In this document: positions 46,501-57,660 of the stretch, piece by piece
How positions within the stretch are numbered: position 1 is the stretch's first letter
How the letters are laid out: each line of letters opens with the position of its first letter
Assembly (NCBI GenBank): GCA_932521025.1
Contig: OW051470.1
Location: 6,434,501 to 6,498,500, forward strand
From: Oscheius onirici
Lineage: Eukaryota > Nematoda > Chromadorea > Rhabditida > Rhabditidae
Direction: 5' to 3'
Length of the DNA: 64,000 nucleotides
Translations under genes and position numbers: made by a program
Notes under the pieces: generated by a model
Told to the model about the DNA's origin: nothing
The model's database searches: none
Seen by the model: only the letters and a program-made list of their open reading frames with translations

Positions 46501-47530
46501 CTGCTCTTTCTAGCCCAGTTTACGATACAGCCGCCGGTAATGTGGAACATGCTGTAGCATTTGCGGCAGCTCCAAATTCCTTGTCTGGCTAAGATGGGTT
46601 GAACACAAATCATGCACTCGTAGTCATTGTCCTCCAGTTGGTTCTTCAGTCGTTCACGTAGAGGAGCGTTTGGATTTTCCACTCGTTTCGGTCTTCTGTT
46701 TTCTTTGGGAGCAGACTGATTTTGGTTATCTCGTCTGGGCGGTCTAAAAAAAATTGTAACCAGCTTTAATGAGGAAAAAATACCTGTTGTTTCGTCTATT
46801 CGAAGGAGCTCCTCTTCCTCTATGAGATAGAACCGGATTGTCGACCAAATTCACCAAACTAACGGCTGGATCGTAGTGAGGAACGAAAGGAGTAGCCTCT
46901 GGATTAAATGCTGAAAACACTATGAGAAGAGATAGAAACACGCTTACTATGAATGGGCTGAGTATTATTGCTAGAGGAACGCTGGTCTTGATGTGTTTTG
47001 GATGCTTGATTTGGTCCTCTAATTTGTCCTCTGGATCGATTACCACCTCTTCTACGCAAATTTAGTGGTTTTACATCGTTAGCTACTTCCTACCACAAAA
47101 TAAATTGAGAGATGAAGCAAGACAAACTGACCTCTACGTTTACATTCTGTGTACTTCCACCACGACGAGCGCCTCTGTCTGAACTGCGAGTGTTGCCTCG
47201 TCGGGGACGATTTCCGCGATTGTTTGTGTTTCTAAAGTGTTTAAGATACGTTTACAAGCTTAGGATTCCTACCTGTTCTGGGACTCTGGTAAATCAGCAG
47301 GTGTAGTCGATGAACTCGGAATTTCAGAAACTCCTGCGCTCTGAATTCCGCAGTAGAAAAAGTATTAGGAAAAAAACCTGTAGAACTGCCGTTTCTGTCG
47401 TGTTTTGTGGTCTTCTGCGCCTATTGGGGCAATTTCTTGCGCCACCACGCTCTGTAGGTGGAAAAACGGGGATCCGACCATATGCGGGAGCTTCACTACG
47501 AGTAGAAGTTGATGTTGACGTGCCTTTCAT
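43546..47530 (-). CDS. nfx-1: NF-X1-type zinc finger transcriptional repressor / RNA-binding protein
   Basis: NFX1 homologue. It starts [18 protein letters not shown], with an Arg/Gly/Asn-rich disordered leader ([11 protein letters not shown]). A RING/PHD-like finger follows ([27 protein letters not shown]). About eight NF-X1 cysteine-rich repeats of the CG.xC…HxC…C…H.G.C type run from about 46400 to 44600 (for example [16 protein letters not shown] and [17 protein letters not shown]). An R3H nucleic-acid-binding domain lies near 44200 ([20 protein letters not shown], then [19 protein letters not shown]). The C-terminus is acidic with a Trp motif ([13 protein letters not shown] … DSWSDAE). 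First gene of the three-gene minus-strand row. An acceptor (TGCTTTCAG) lies 15 nt before the ATG. Exons are numerous and small, and individual borders between 45,000 and 46,500 were not all checked. Confidence 0.88.
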
Positions 47531-47976
47531 AATTGTTTTTAGCTGAAAGCATTTTAGAATGTAAACCTTGAGCGACAACGTGAGAACTTGTTAGTGAAAG
47601 TAGGTAAAAAAAAAAGTCAGTGAGTACACCTAAGTTTCTACGAAGAAGTTTTGAAACATCTGTGGATCAGAAAAATGTGCTAGTGATCTTTGAGGTTTTC
47701 GGCCGTTTATAAAACACACGGAAAGGAGGAACAAGCCATCGCAAAATTGCGCAATGGTCCAGAGAACGAACAGAAAATTTAGTCTGAACAAGTTAAAGGA
47801 CTGGGAGTGCGGGTCCCGCAACGATCAAGCGATACCATAGTATACTTAACGTCTTCCTAAATTTTTCTCCCAACCTCTCCACTCCCACATTTGCGTTACT
47901 TTCTGCAATTTTTTTTTATTCTTCTCTAGTTCTTTTCAATAAAAAGTGCTACCTGTTTGATTTTCAGAAATTCAAA
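47531..47976. other. Divergent promoter region NFX1-operon / RPS13
   Basis: 446 bp between two genes facing away from each other. Toward RPS13 there is a pyrimidine-rich run (TTTTTTTTATTCTTCTCTAG) and an acceptor ATTTTCAG ten bases before the RPS13 ATG, typical of a trans-spliced ribosomal protein mRNA. No TATA element can be assigned with confidence. Confidence 0.5.
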
Positions 47977-48649
<673 letters not shown>

Positions 48650-48741
48650 GTTGTTGGTCAGGAAAATGAATTTGTTATTGTTTACACACCTCTTTTTATT
48701 TGGGCTTGGGGGTAATTGCGTGCGTAGCTTCTCTGGTCGCC

Positions 48742-51700
48742 ATGGTTACTCTTGATTTTCCTTCTACTGCAATGCGGGTAAGCCGTATCCTTTCAAATTA
48801 GGGATGTCTTCTTGTTCAGCAGCTATTTCGGCACACGGAAGGAAGCGATGTTGCTTTTGCTCCCTTGTTTTCGTGGAGGCCAACGGGCACTACTTTGGCA
48901 GTCACTGGCCTCGACTCTGAGCGAGATTCTCATTGTGTTCATCTGTATGACAGAAAAGGCGATGTTTTCGACACATTAGACTTCACAGCGTGCGGAATAC
49001 AGCGTTTCTCCGGAACAAAAAAAAATTCAGGAAAATAATTGCGATATCATGGGATCGTGAAGGAGATATCTTGACTGTTTTGACTGAAAACAGCAACCTG
49101 GTTGCTCTATGGGATATCAACACAAAAACAGCCGACTTTCTTGATGTCAGTATGGGATCACGGTTTGTTTGAATCTGATTGATGAGAGTTTGTTCGAAAC
49201 TGCAGGGAGATTGGGATGTGTGCCACATGGGCCGCCAATTCGGATAATTTGGCGATTGGAACCAGTAACGGGAATCTGTTCATCTACAATCATAAGAAGT
49301 CTAGGTGAAATCAGTTTATGTTTTCAATTTAAATGTGAAAACAGGAAAATCCCACTAGTTGGCAAACATCAACGAAGAATAACGGCAGTCGCCATCTCCT
49401 ATCAAGACAAAATCGTCTGCATTGGAGAAGATAACTGTCTTACTGGTTTTTATAAAAAATCAAATAATATGACGAATTTTAGTGTCAAACATGGACGGAG
49501 ATACTCTTCACACTCATCCTGTGAGTAATGACCCAGAACAGCTGCAAATCTGTGAAGTTCGAAAGAATAGCGGAACTACCGAGTCGATGGTGCATTTCTT
49601 CCAAAACCTATTCGAAAATATTACTTTCAGGCAAGTTGTGTTCTGGAGAAAAAAGTTTTTTTCTACTGTTCGTTGGAAAACTTTGAAAACAACATGAATC
49701 TGGCCTTCCAGAAAGAGTACGGGAATATCATCTCATACGAATGGCGAGTCGAGTTTTTAACGCAAGTAAAATAGAGTTAGGTACAACGAGGGGATGATCA
49801 TGATTGGATTTGCTCACCGAATAATCGCAGTTTCGACGTTTCCTTCGGAACTCGGGCAAGAGATGTTCGGATTTGACGAGTACAAGAACAGTCTGGCCGG
49901 ACTGACTATTTCTGTACCCATCAACAAGCTGATCTCTATTGGAGACGGAGCGTAAGACCTTAACCATTTTTCTAATTTATTTTTATAGTATGAAAGTGAG
50001 AGAGCTGGAAAACGCTAACAACATGCCATTTATGGTAGAAATGGACAATATCGGGGAACTGAAAGAGGTTAAAAGCTCAGCAGATGGACAGTTCGTGGCA
50101 GTCTCAGCCATTGGTGGTACTGTAGCTGTTTTCCTGACCAAGACGGTCTCAATGGGAGTCTGTTCCGGGAACAGTACAGCCTGTTTGACCTCCTTGAGAC
50201 AGGTCACCGTTGTTCCGGAAGGAGAGAAGAACAGACAGCTGCAAGTGGAGACTGAAACGGAACCGGCAATGATGGCTCTTGGACCGAGACATTTGGCAGT
50301 GGCTGGTAATAATGTCGTCTGGTTCTACGACTACCTACTGTCAAGTGAGTTGCTTTGAAAAGAAAATGACTAGGAGCTAAGATTATTCAGTACCGGGAGG
50401 AGACGCGCCTCTTGTGGGCAAGAAGGAATATCTGTCGACTGTCGTCCAGATCCAGTTGAATTACGACTTTGTGGCTGTATCTATGGATGGAAAAGTTCGT
50501 GTTCATAAGATTCAAGAGATGGAAGAAGATGTGGCCGTCACCTTCCCAGAAGCCAACAGAAAGGCCAAAATCCTCTCGAGCTGTCTCACTCCCCACTTTC
50601 TCATCTTTTCAACAGACGTAAATTTCCCTTTTAAACATAGACAACTCTTCAGAGCCAATATATCGTATATTTTTCACTCGAGGAATGGGCCGTGGTCAGC
50701 GAGTTCCGCCACACTTCGACCCCTCGTTTGATTTGTCCCGATCCGGACGGACTCCGCCTTTGTATCTTCGACGAACGTCTGGACGTTTGGGTATACAGTC
50801 CGATCGATGACTCTCTCTACAAGTTGCCACCAGTTGGATCGACAGTTCATGTGAGTTCGACTCTCTCCCATTAGATTGAGTTCAGTACAAAAATGCCCTG
50901 TGGGAGACGTTCACAATCGATCGAGACACTTTTGTAGTTTATGACAACGCAGCAATTTACGTCTTTCTGATGACTAGAGGTCTTCTAGAAGGTCAGAAGG
51001 TTATTCAAAGAAGCCCTAATAATTCTTTAGGCGACTCTGTAGTATATGTTGGAAGCACCAAACTACCTTTTGGACACGAACCACTTCAGCTGAACAAGGT
51101 ATAGCCTATTAAACAAAGACTTTTCTTCAGGGTCTAGTGCAATGTCTAATGCAGAATGGCAAGATAGCCGGTCTGCTTCTTGATACCCATATGACTGACA
51201 CTATTTTGGAGGGGAAAACTCCGGCCCGGGTATGGCTGACTTCATTTCATATACAATTGTGCGTATTATAGATTCGAGAGATGATGGACAGAGCGTTGCT
51301 TCTGAAGAGGTGAGTCACTAGGCGAAAGGATCCGGTCTTCTCTGGTCGCCCCATTGGTTCAATGGGTCAGAACCACCAAGGGGAACTGGGACGAGAGAAG
51401 GACTCTCCGTCTGGACTCGATCTGAAACGGGTTTTTTGCGGATTTCTTTTTGCTGCATACTCTGGTTCTGAGCAGTCTGATTTGTCCTCTCCTCTGGTCT
51501 AGGAAGAGATTGATCATATCCGTAGCCCTCATTCCGCATGGTAGTTGTGTTACCAGCTGAGTTATTGTCTGGAAGAGAGTTTATTCCACAAAAACTAGTA
51601 CTAACCTCTTCGGTAAGCAGCTGCTGCCCCATCATAGAAAGATCCGTTAGCCGGACCAGCCCCGTAACTAACACCCGTTCCACTAGAACCGTATGGATTG

Positions 51701-54700
51701 GCCGAGTAGGAAGCGCTTCCTCCGCCTCCACCAGAAAAATTGTTCATTTTGTTTTTGGCGAAGCAGACCTTGTAGCTGACTACAATGATGATTGCCAAAA
51801 GAATCAAACCCTAAAGTGGAAAACGTTGAGAAGAAACTGTGCGGAGACGTACCTCAAGAACGGCAACAACTACTGCCGCAGTGTTGGTAGTCTTCTTGGA
51901 CGATTCAATGAAGGACGTTGATCTTACAATGGTATTTAATTCACCATCCTAGAACGAAAGTGATTTTTTCGGGAAAAATATTCAAACTGACAACTATGGA
52001 ACTAGTTGAGCTTGATTGTTCGATTGAATTGTTGTAATATGGTGTAACGGTGCCGTTCAATACTATAGTTGTTGCAGAAATTGTAAACTTGATGCTCCAT
52101 TTGTTATCACAACCACTTTTGACCGTTCCTTTGGGATCCTGGGAAATGAATATTGGCTTCAGGAAGCAGTACCTGTATAAATACAGTCATCAATCTAGTA
52201 GTATTTTCAAATAAACCTCCTTGGCAGTCCGTTGCCAATCCAGTGACTCCACAAAACTGAAAAGAAAAAATAAATCAGAAAATGTTTTATGAGCAATAAA
52301 GTTAGCAGATAATAAAGAGCGAAACTTACATCTACCGATGTTAGATTGTTACAGGTATAATCGGCAGTCCAATTAGCAGTAAGATCAGAACTAATGACAA
52401 AGCTTTGTAGTTGAATTTTCTTGACCTCCGATGAGCTATCACACCACACTTGAAAAACGCAAAATAGCAATACAATCCATATCCTCATCCTAGAAAACAA
52501 CTTGTTAGAAAACACTCAAAAGAAAAAGATTTTTTAGATGGTCATATGCTTGGCGACTCTGCGAAGCTACGCAGAATCTGGAGGCTTGGAATCAATTTGC
52601 TCACTCAGCACTTCAAAATGTCGAGGTGGCTTTGGGTATGTTTTTGTTAGCAAAGAGGGGAGTGAGATTGTTTGGCAGGAACACGAGGACATACAGTCAT
52701 CGTTTGTTTTCTCGACGAGAGTATGAAGAAGAATAGTTTTGATTGTAATCGACAAATCTTTCATCACAGTTAGACATAATTGAGGAGGCTAGAAAGGAGT
52801 GATTTCGATTTTGAACCTGTTATCGCTTCATATTGATTCTCTCTCTTCTGATAGCTGTCGCGAGCACACACAAATCATTCCGCTGACTCAGACACTTTCG
52901 AAATAGAAAATAGTTTTCAGCGCAAAGAATATTCCGACGAATTGGAGATGTGTCGATGGTCATGGCTTTGGAACAACTGCTTCATGTTCAAGAGAAACTG
53001 CTCCTGACAGCTCAGGTGGCTGTTCTTTTGGGACGATTCGATCTGGCTGAACAAATGTTTTTGAAATCTACGAAACCACACGAAGCTCTCATGGTTGGGA
53101 TGACAGTATACACTATAAAAGAAAGTTATAGCTTCGTCGTGATCTGCTCGACTGGCCCAGAGCTCTTGAACTCGCCGAACAGTTAGCTCCAGAAGACATT
53201 CCCTGCATATCGAAGGAATATGCACAACAGCTAGAGTTCCAGTAAGTAGAAACGTATGACAGTAACTTTGAGTTTCAGGTCTGAGTACGCTTCTGCACTG
53301 GCTCATTATGAACGTGGTCAGCTCGAGGACGATGGCACTGAAAAAGTTCAAGAACATAACGAAGTTTGTCGCTCAGGAGAAGCAAGAATGTGTATCAGGA
53401 CGGGAGATATTCGGAGGTTGGAAGAGACAGAATGTTAAACACAGAGGTTCAGAGGAATGGAAATGGCAATGAAGCTTGAAGGAAGACAGGTGAAAAAAGA
53501 TTGTGCCGTAGTCTTGGAGCAGTTGAAACAGTACAGCGAGGCGGCGGAACTGTACGAAGTCGGCCAGTACTATGACCGAGCTGCGGCAGTTTGTCTGAAA
53601 GCCAAAGCTTGGGGAAAAGTGGGAGAACTGCTGCCGAAAGTCCGCTCTCCGAAGATCCACACACAATATGGACGAGTAATGGAAGCGGACAAAAAGTACA
53701 AACAGGCTGCTATCGTGAGTTGACTTTCAGTATCTATAAAGAGAGAAACAGGCATATCGGAACGCTAGGGACTACGACAATCTCGTTCGAGTTCTTCTGG
53801 ATCATCTGGACATGGCGGAAGAGGCTGTCAAAGTGGTTAGACATAGTCGAAGTGTCGAAGGAGCCAAACTTGTGGCCAAGTAGTTATTTTTGCAATTCTA
53901 TATTACGAGAAGTTCAGATTCTTCGCCGGTCTGGGTGACTATGGTTCAGCCATCCAGTTCCTCGTCATATCCCAATGTCACCAGGAGGCATGGCAAACTG
54001 CTGAAACTTACGACAGATTCAAGGTAAATTCAAGGAACAACAAACTGACAATATATAGGACTTTGCTGAAGCCATCGAAGACACCGGTACTCCTGAACAA
54101 TTTCTTCATCTGGCCAATCATTTTCAAGCTACCGGAGATCACTTCATGGCCGGGAAGTTTTTCATGAAGGCTGGATTCTACCATCAGGTTTGAGCATATT
54201 CATCCAAAAGAAAAGAAAACAGGCACTGGAACAACTGATTCTTGCTGGAGAGACAGACGAGGCTCTGATGACCGGAATCAAGTGCATAGCTGCTGCTGAG
54301 GACCGTCCACTGACCGAGCGATTCACTTCGTATCTGCTGGGAGAACTGGACGGAGTTCCGAAGGAGGCCAAATATCTGTTTATGATGTTTGTCGAACTGA
54401 AACAGACGCGAGAAGCAGCTAAGACGGCTCTGGTTATAGCCAGAGAAGAACAGGAGAAGGGGCAGTATCGTCTGGCCAGAAACGTTCTTCTTCATATGTA
54501 CAGAGAACTTCGAGAGAAAAAGATCAAAATCCCCATGGAGATGGTCAACGCTCTGATGCTTCTCCAGTCATATTTGATTGTCCGATCCCTTTTGGCTCGT
54601 GACGACAATGTGAAGGCAGCCAGGATGCTCCTTCGAGTTGTACAGAACATTAGTCGCTTTCCAGCACGTTAGTTTTCAAGATTCTTGATCTAAAAGTTGT

Positions 54701-55234
54701 CCAGATATTGTCCCAATATTAACGTCTGCCGTTGTGGTTTGTGCCAAAGCTGGTCTCAAGGGTGCTGCACTTTCCACGGCCATGAAGCTGATGGTTCCCG
54801 AGTTTCGGCAAAAGATTGACGTTAAGTACAAGAAGAAGATCGAGGCTCTTGTCAGGTACTATTCTCGTATTTCTAAAGGCTTGTTTGTTAGAAAAGGAGA
54901 GAAGTTAACAGACCCCGAGGAGATAAAAACTCCTTGTCCGTACTGTGCTGCTCTGACGCCAGAGACGGATTTGACTTGTGCCAAGTGCAAGAACACTCTT
55001 CCTTACTGCATTGTGACAGTTTGTTTTCTTTCTGAACAAATAATAAGACTCCTTTAGGGTCGTCACATAACCTCCGACGACTTTGCCGTCTGTCCAAACT
55101 GCGACTTTCCGGGCTTCTTCTCCGAGTTCCGAAGACTGATCCACAACAAGGAACTCTGTCCAATGTGTGATGGCCAATTGGGAGAAGTTGTCCCAGGCAG
55201 CGCCTCGCAATACCTGCTGCAGACTTCGGAATAA
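48742..55234 (+). CDS. dyf-2: WDR19/IFT144 intraflagellar transport complex A subunit
   Basis: Retrograde ciliary transport subunit (C. elegans DYF-2). It starts [12 protein letters not shown]. The beta-propellers have [20 protein letters not shown], then [31 protein letters not shown] and [19 protein letters not shown]. The TPR solenoid has [75 protein letters not shown] and [16 protein letters not shown]. The C-terminal zinc ribbons have [18 protein letters not shown], then [13 protein letters not shown] and [12 protein letters not shown]. Segments match human WDR19 in order over the whole length, distinguishing it from IFT122 and IFT140. Introns are short except 51310–52537 (1228 nt), which contains a complete opposite-strand gene. 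The stop codon is part of AATAAA at 55230–55235. Confidence 0.93.
51318..52488 (-). CDS. Single-pass membrane protein (family member A) nested in an IFT144 intron
   Basis: Start [16 protein letters not shown] (signal peptide) just behind an acceptor GTTTTCTAG. The ectodomain is small: [28 protein letters not shown], a phase-0 intron, [27 protein letters not shown], another phase-0 intron, [20 protein letters not shown]. The transmembrane helix reads AAVVVAVLE then [17 protein letters not shown], with a phase-0 intron exactly after the glutamate. The tail is Gly/Ser/Tyr-rich ([20 protein letters not shown]), followed by Gln/Pro-rich sequence ending RRPDPFA. Exon pattern and motifs match two plus-strand genes at 55,323 and 57,661. 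It occupies host intron 51310–52537 leaving 8 nt after its stop, so its 3' UTR must extend into IFT144 coding sequence in antisense. Function unknown. Confidence 0.78.
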
Positions 55235-55235
55235 A
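55230..55235 (+). terminator. Poly(A) signal overlapping the IFT144 stop codon
   Basis: The final codons GAA TAA A contain AATAAA, so the IFT144 3' UTR may be only 10–25 nt. The next gene on the same strand begins 88 nt after the stop. Confidence 0.6.
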
Positions 55236-55322
55236 CTCGTTTTTTTGTTGGTTATCTGATGTCTTTGAGCCTGGGTATTAGGAAGCGTCGACTGATAAAA
55301 CTAAGACTTTTTCTTCGCACAT

Positions 55323-56896
55323 ATGTTCCTGCTACTTTTACTAGCCAATTCCGCCCTAGCTGACACACGGACAGCGACTCTTGTCCAACTTGAAAAAGTC
55401 GTCTTCATGCCGTTCACTTGCAACCAGACAAATTACACACTAGACTGCCAGGACATTATCAGTTTCACGGTACTTTTACATCTTTCTCTCCTGACTCAAA
55501 AATTATAGTTTCTTGGACAACAACTGGATTTTACCTGTGTTGGGAATGTCGTGACCACTGATCTCACAACAACATTAACGCTGTACATAACTGTAATTTT
55601 TTGCTATCGATTATCTAATATAAATGTTTTTGGACGAGGACCCATTGATAAGCCTTGAATCAAAAACTTCGAATTCTTTCAATATTTCGACACAATGCCA
55701 AGGAACGCCAGAGGAAGTTGGAGGAGACGTGAAACTGACAAACGAAACGAATAGGGTTGTCTCCTTTATGAAGACGAACTATCCAATACCAAATGTGAGT
55801 CATTCTGGTTCCAGAGACCATATGTCTTTCCAGAGTGGTATCTTCAACATCAGTATGGACTATATCCAACTGCCAGCAGAAAATGACGTCTATCTCACCA
55901 GGGTAGTTACAGAACTATATTCACAACAATTGTTTCTTCAGCTAGCTACAAAAATTGTTACGGTGACACGGACAGTTCTAGTCGCAGATAACTCGACTCG
56001 AGTGACTGTCCCAGTTACTGTCACTCGAATTGTCACAGTGCCTGTCATAGTGACAAAAGTGGTTACAGTTCCAATTACCGTACCCGACAACTCGACTCGA
56101 ATAGTCATGGTGACGCAGCCTTCAAACGAATCAGTCCTGGTTCCGTACCTGGTCGTGGCTGTTTGTGAGGTGAGAAATTCTTTGAGTTGAAAAAGCTTCA
56201 GTTCGCGATCCTATTCTTCTGCCTGTGTGTGTTTCTGTACAGAATCTGCTGGAAGAGGAGAGGTCGTCCGTGGAGAAAACGTTTCTCAACCCAGACTTCT
56301 GGATTCAGTCAAAAGAGAAACGAGGGTATCTACGAAGATATTCCGTCAGTTTATAGAATCAAATAATTTAAATTCTTTCCAGATACCCTCCTAGTGATCC
56401 TATTGAGGCAAGGAAGAAAAACGTGTACGAGAAGCCTAATAGGAGGAAGGAGAAATCGGACAACGATATATATGCGGTGCCTGTCTCTCTCCATGCCAGA
56501 CACATAACAGCCACTTCGTCAAAATCTATGGTTTCAAGACACAGTTCGGCCTCCAGCCAGGGAACACCGACGAGGCTGGAAAACTTGGCTTATATCTCGA
56601 AGAATGAAGAGAAAGTGAGACCGACTGTCTTGGAAACTGGTAGAAGGCAACGTTCAGTGCCATTTCACAATGTGGCGCACAGTTCTTCTGAGAATGGTTT
56701 GATTATTTCCCACATAGAAACTACCAAGTTTCAGAAACTCGTAGGGTATCTCGTCTCTCCTCGAAGAGAATATCTGGAAATGATTGGCCCGTTCTTGAGA
56801 GCATTGACGAAATCTACGATACTACACAGACAAAATGAGAATCCAGACAATGAAAGTTCGCATGATCCATTGAAAGTTTATGCTGCCAATGAGTGA
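55323..56896 (+). CDS. Single-pass membrane protein (family member B) with VTVP repeats and YxVP tail
   Basis: Signal peptide MFLLLLLANSALADTRTAT. The ectodomain starts VQLEKVVFMPFTCNQTNYTL, then DCQDIISFT; the next exon is FLGQQLDFTCVGNVVTTDLT, ending TLTLYIT, followed after a phase-0 intron by DPLISLESKTSNSF and, later, SGIFNISMDYIQLPAEND. A juxtamembrane stretch of short repeats follows (KIVTVTRTVLVADNSTRVTV, PVTVTRIVTVPVIVTKVVTV). The transmembrane helix is VPYLVVAVCE then FAILFFCLCVFLYRICW, split by a phase-0 intron right after the glutamate. The basic tail carries tyrosine motifs GIYEDIP, NDIYAVPVS and NLAYIS, resembling SH2-binding sites. The extreme C-terminus (after about 56,740) could use another intron; the open frame to 56896 was kept. 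Its last 57 nt and 3' flank are duplicated in inverse orientation downstream. Not recognised as a known family. Confidence 0.75.
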
Positions 56897-57499
56897 ACTA
56901 CCCAAGAAACAAGTTTTAAAAGGTCTCTACTTTTCCCATTTTGACAGTACAGTTACGAGACACAGACAGTTGACATTGCGTACAGTAACGCCACTGATAC
57001 TTGCGTTTTTTGAGAATAGAGAGACGGCAATGTGACAGTCAGTTGTGAATCCGCAATAACTGACAGCCTTCGAAAGAGGGTGTCATGCTCAATATTCCCT
57101 GGTTTTCTGGGCACCTCCATGAATCCCAAATTGTAAAATAGCAATCATTTTCTGTTGCCGGTGATCATTTCAACAAAACAACAAAACGTGTCTCGTGTAA
57201 CTGTACTGTCAAAATGGGAAAAGTAGAGACACCTGACCTGGTTGAGGGAAGAAGTAGACAACAGCACAGCAGACGACTTGGAGCTAGAATACTTCAGCAA
57301 CTAGTAGCTTTTTAGAGTTTAGTTTTGACAAGTCTCGACAAGTTGTCCTTTGAGTTAGTTTCGACAAGACTTGACAAGTCGGCAAAGCGCGACTTTGATA
57401 ATTCAAAAACGAGCAGACCTTTTAAAACTTGTTTCTTGGGTAGTTCACTCATTGGCAGCATAAACTTTCAATGGATCATGCGAACTTTCATTGTCTGGA
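56840..57499. repeat. Inverted duplication of the 3' end of member B, with an insertion in one arm
   Basis: Bases 56840–56968, covering the end of the member B coding region, its stop and 3' flank, recur in inverse orientation as 57413–57499 and 57188–57235. The identity is essentially perfect over about 85 bp across the stop codon. The downstream arm is interrupted by about 175 bp; AGAC occurs on both sides of the interruption but once in the intact arm, consistent with an insertion and a 4-bp target duplication. The inserted part contains imperfect GACAAGTC-type palindromes. Confidence 0.8.
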
Positions 57500-57660
57500 T
57501 TCATATCATAGTTTGAAAGGAGTCAAAGAGAAACTGGTTGGATTGAAATTTGCTTGTGATAAAGCAGAGACCATAATAAAGGCTCGTAATGTTGGCTGAT
57601 AACATTTCGCACATCGTTACATTCCTGATAAATCCCTTCTCTGCTTTTTTTTCTGGGAAG

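Noticed and set aside
48742-55234. Initial reading as IFT122 or IFT140
   Set aside because: Segments such as [26 protein letters not shown] and the C-terminal CPYC/CPNC/CPMC ribbons match WDR19/IFT144 in order.
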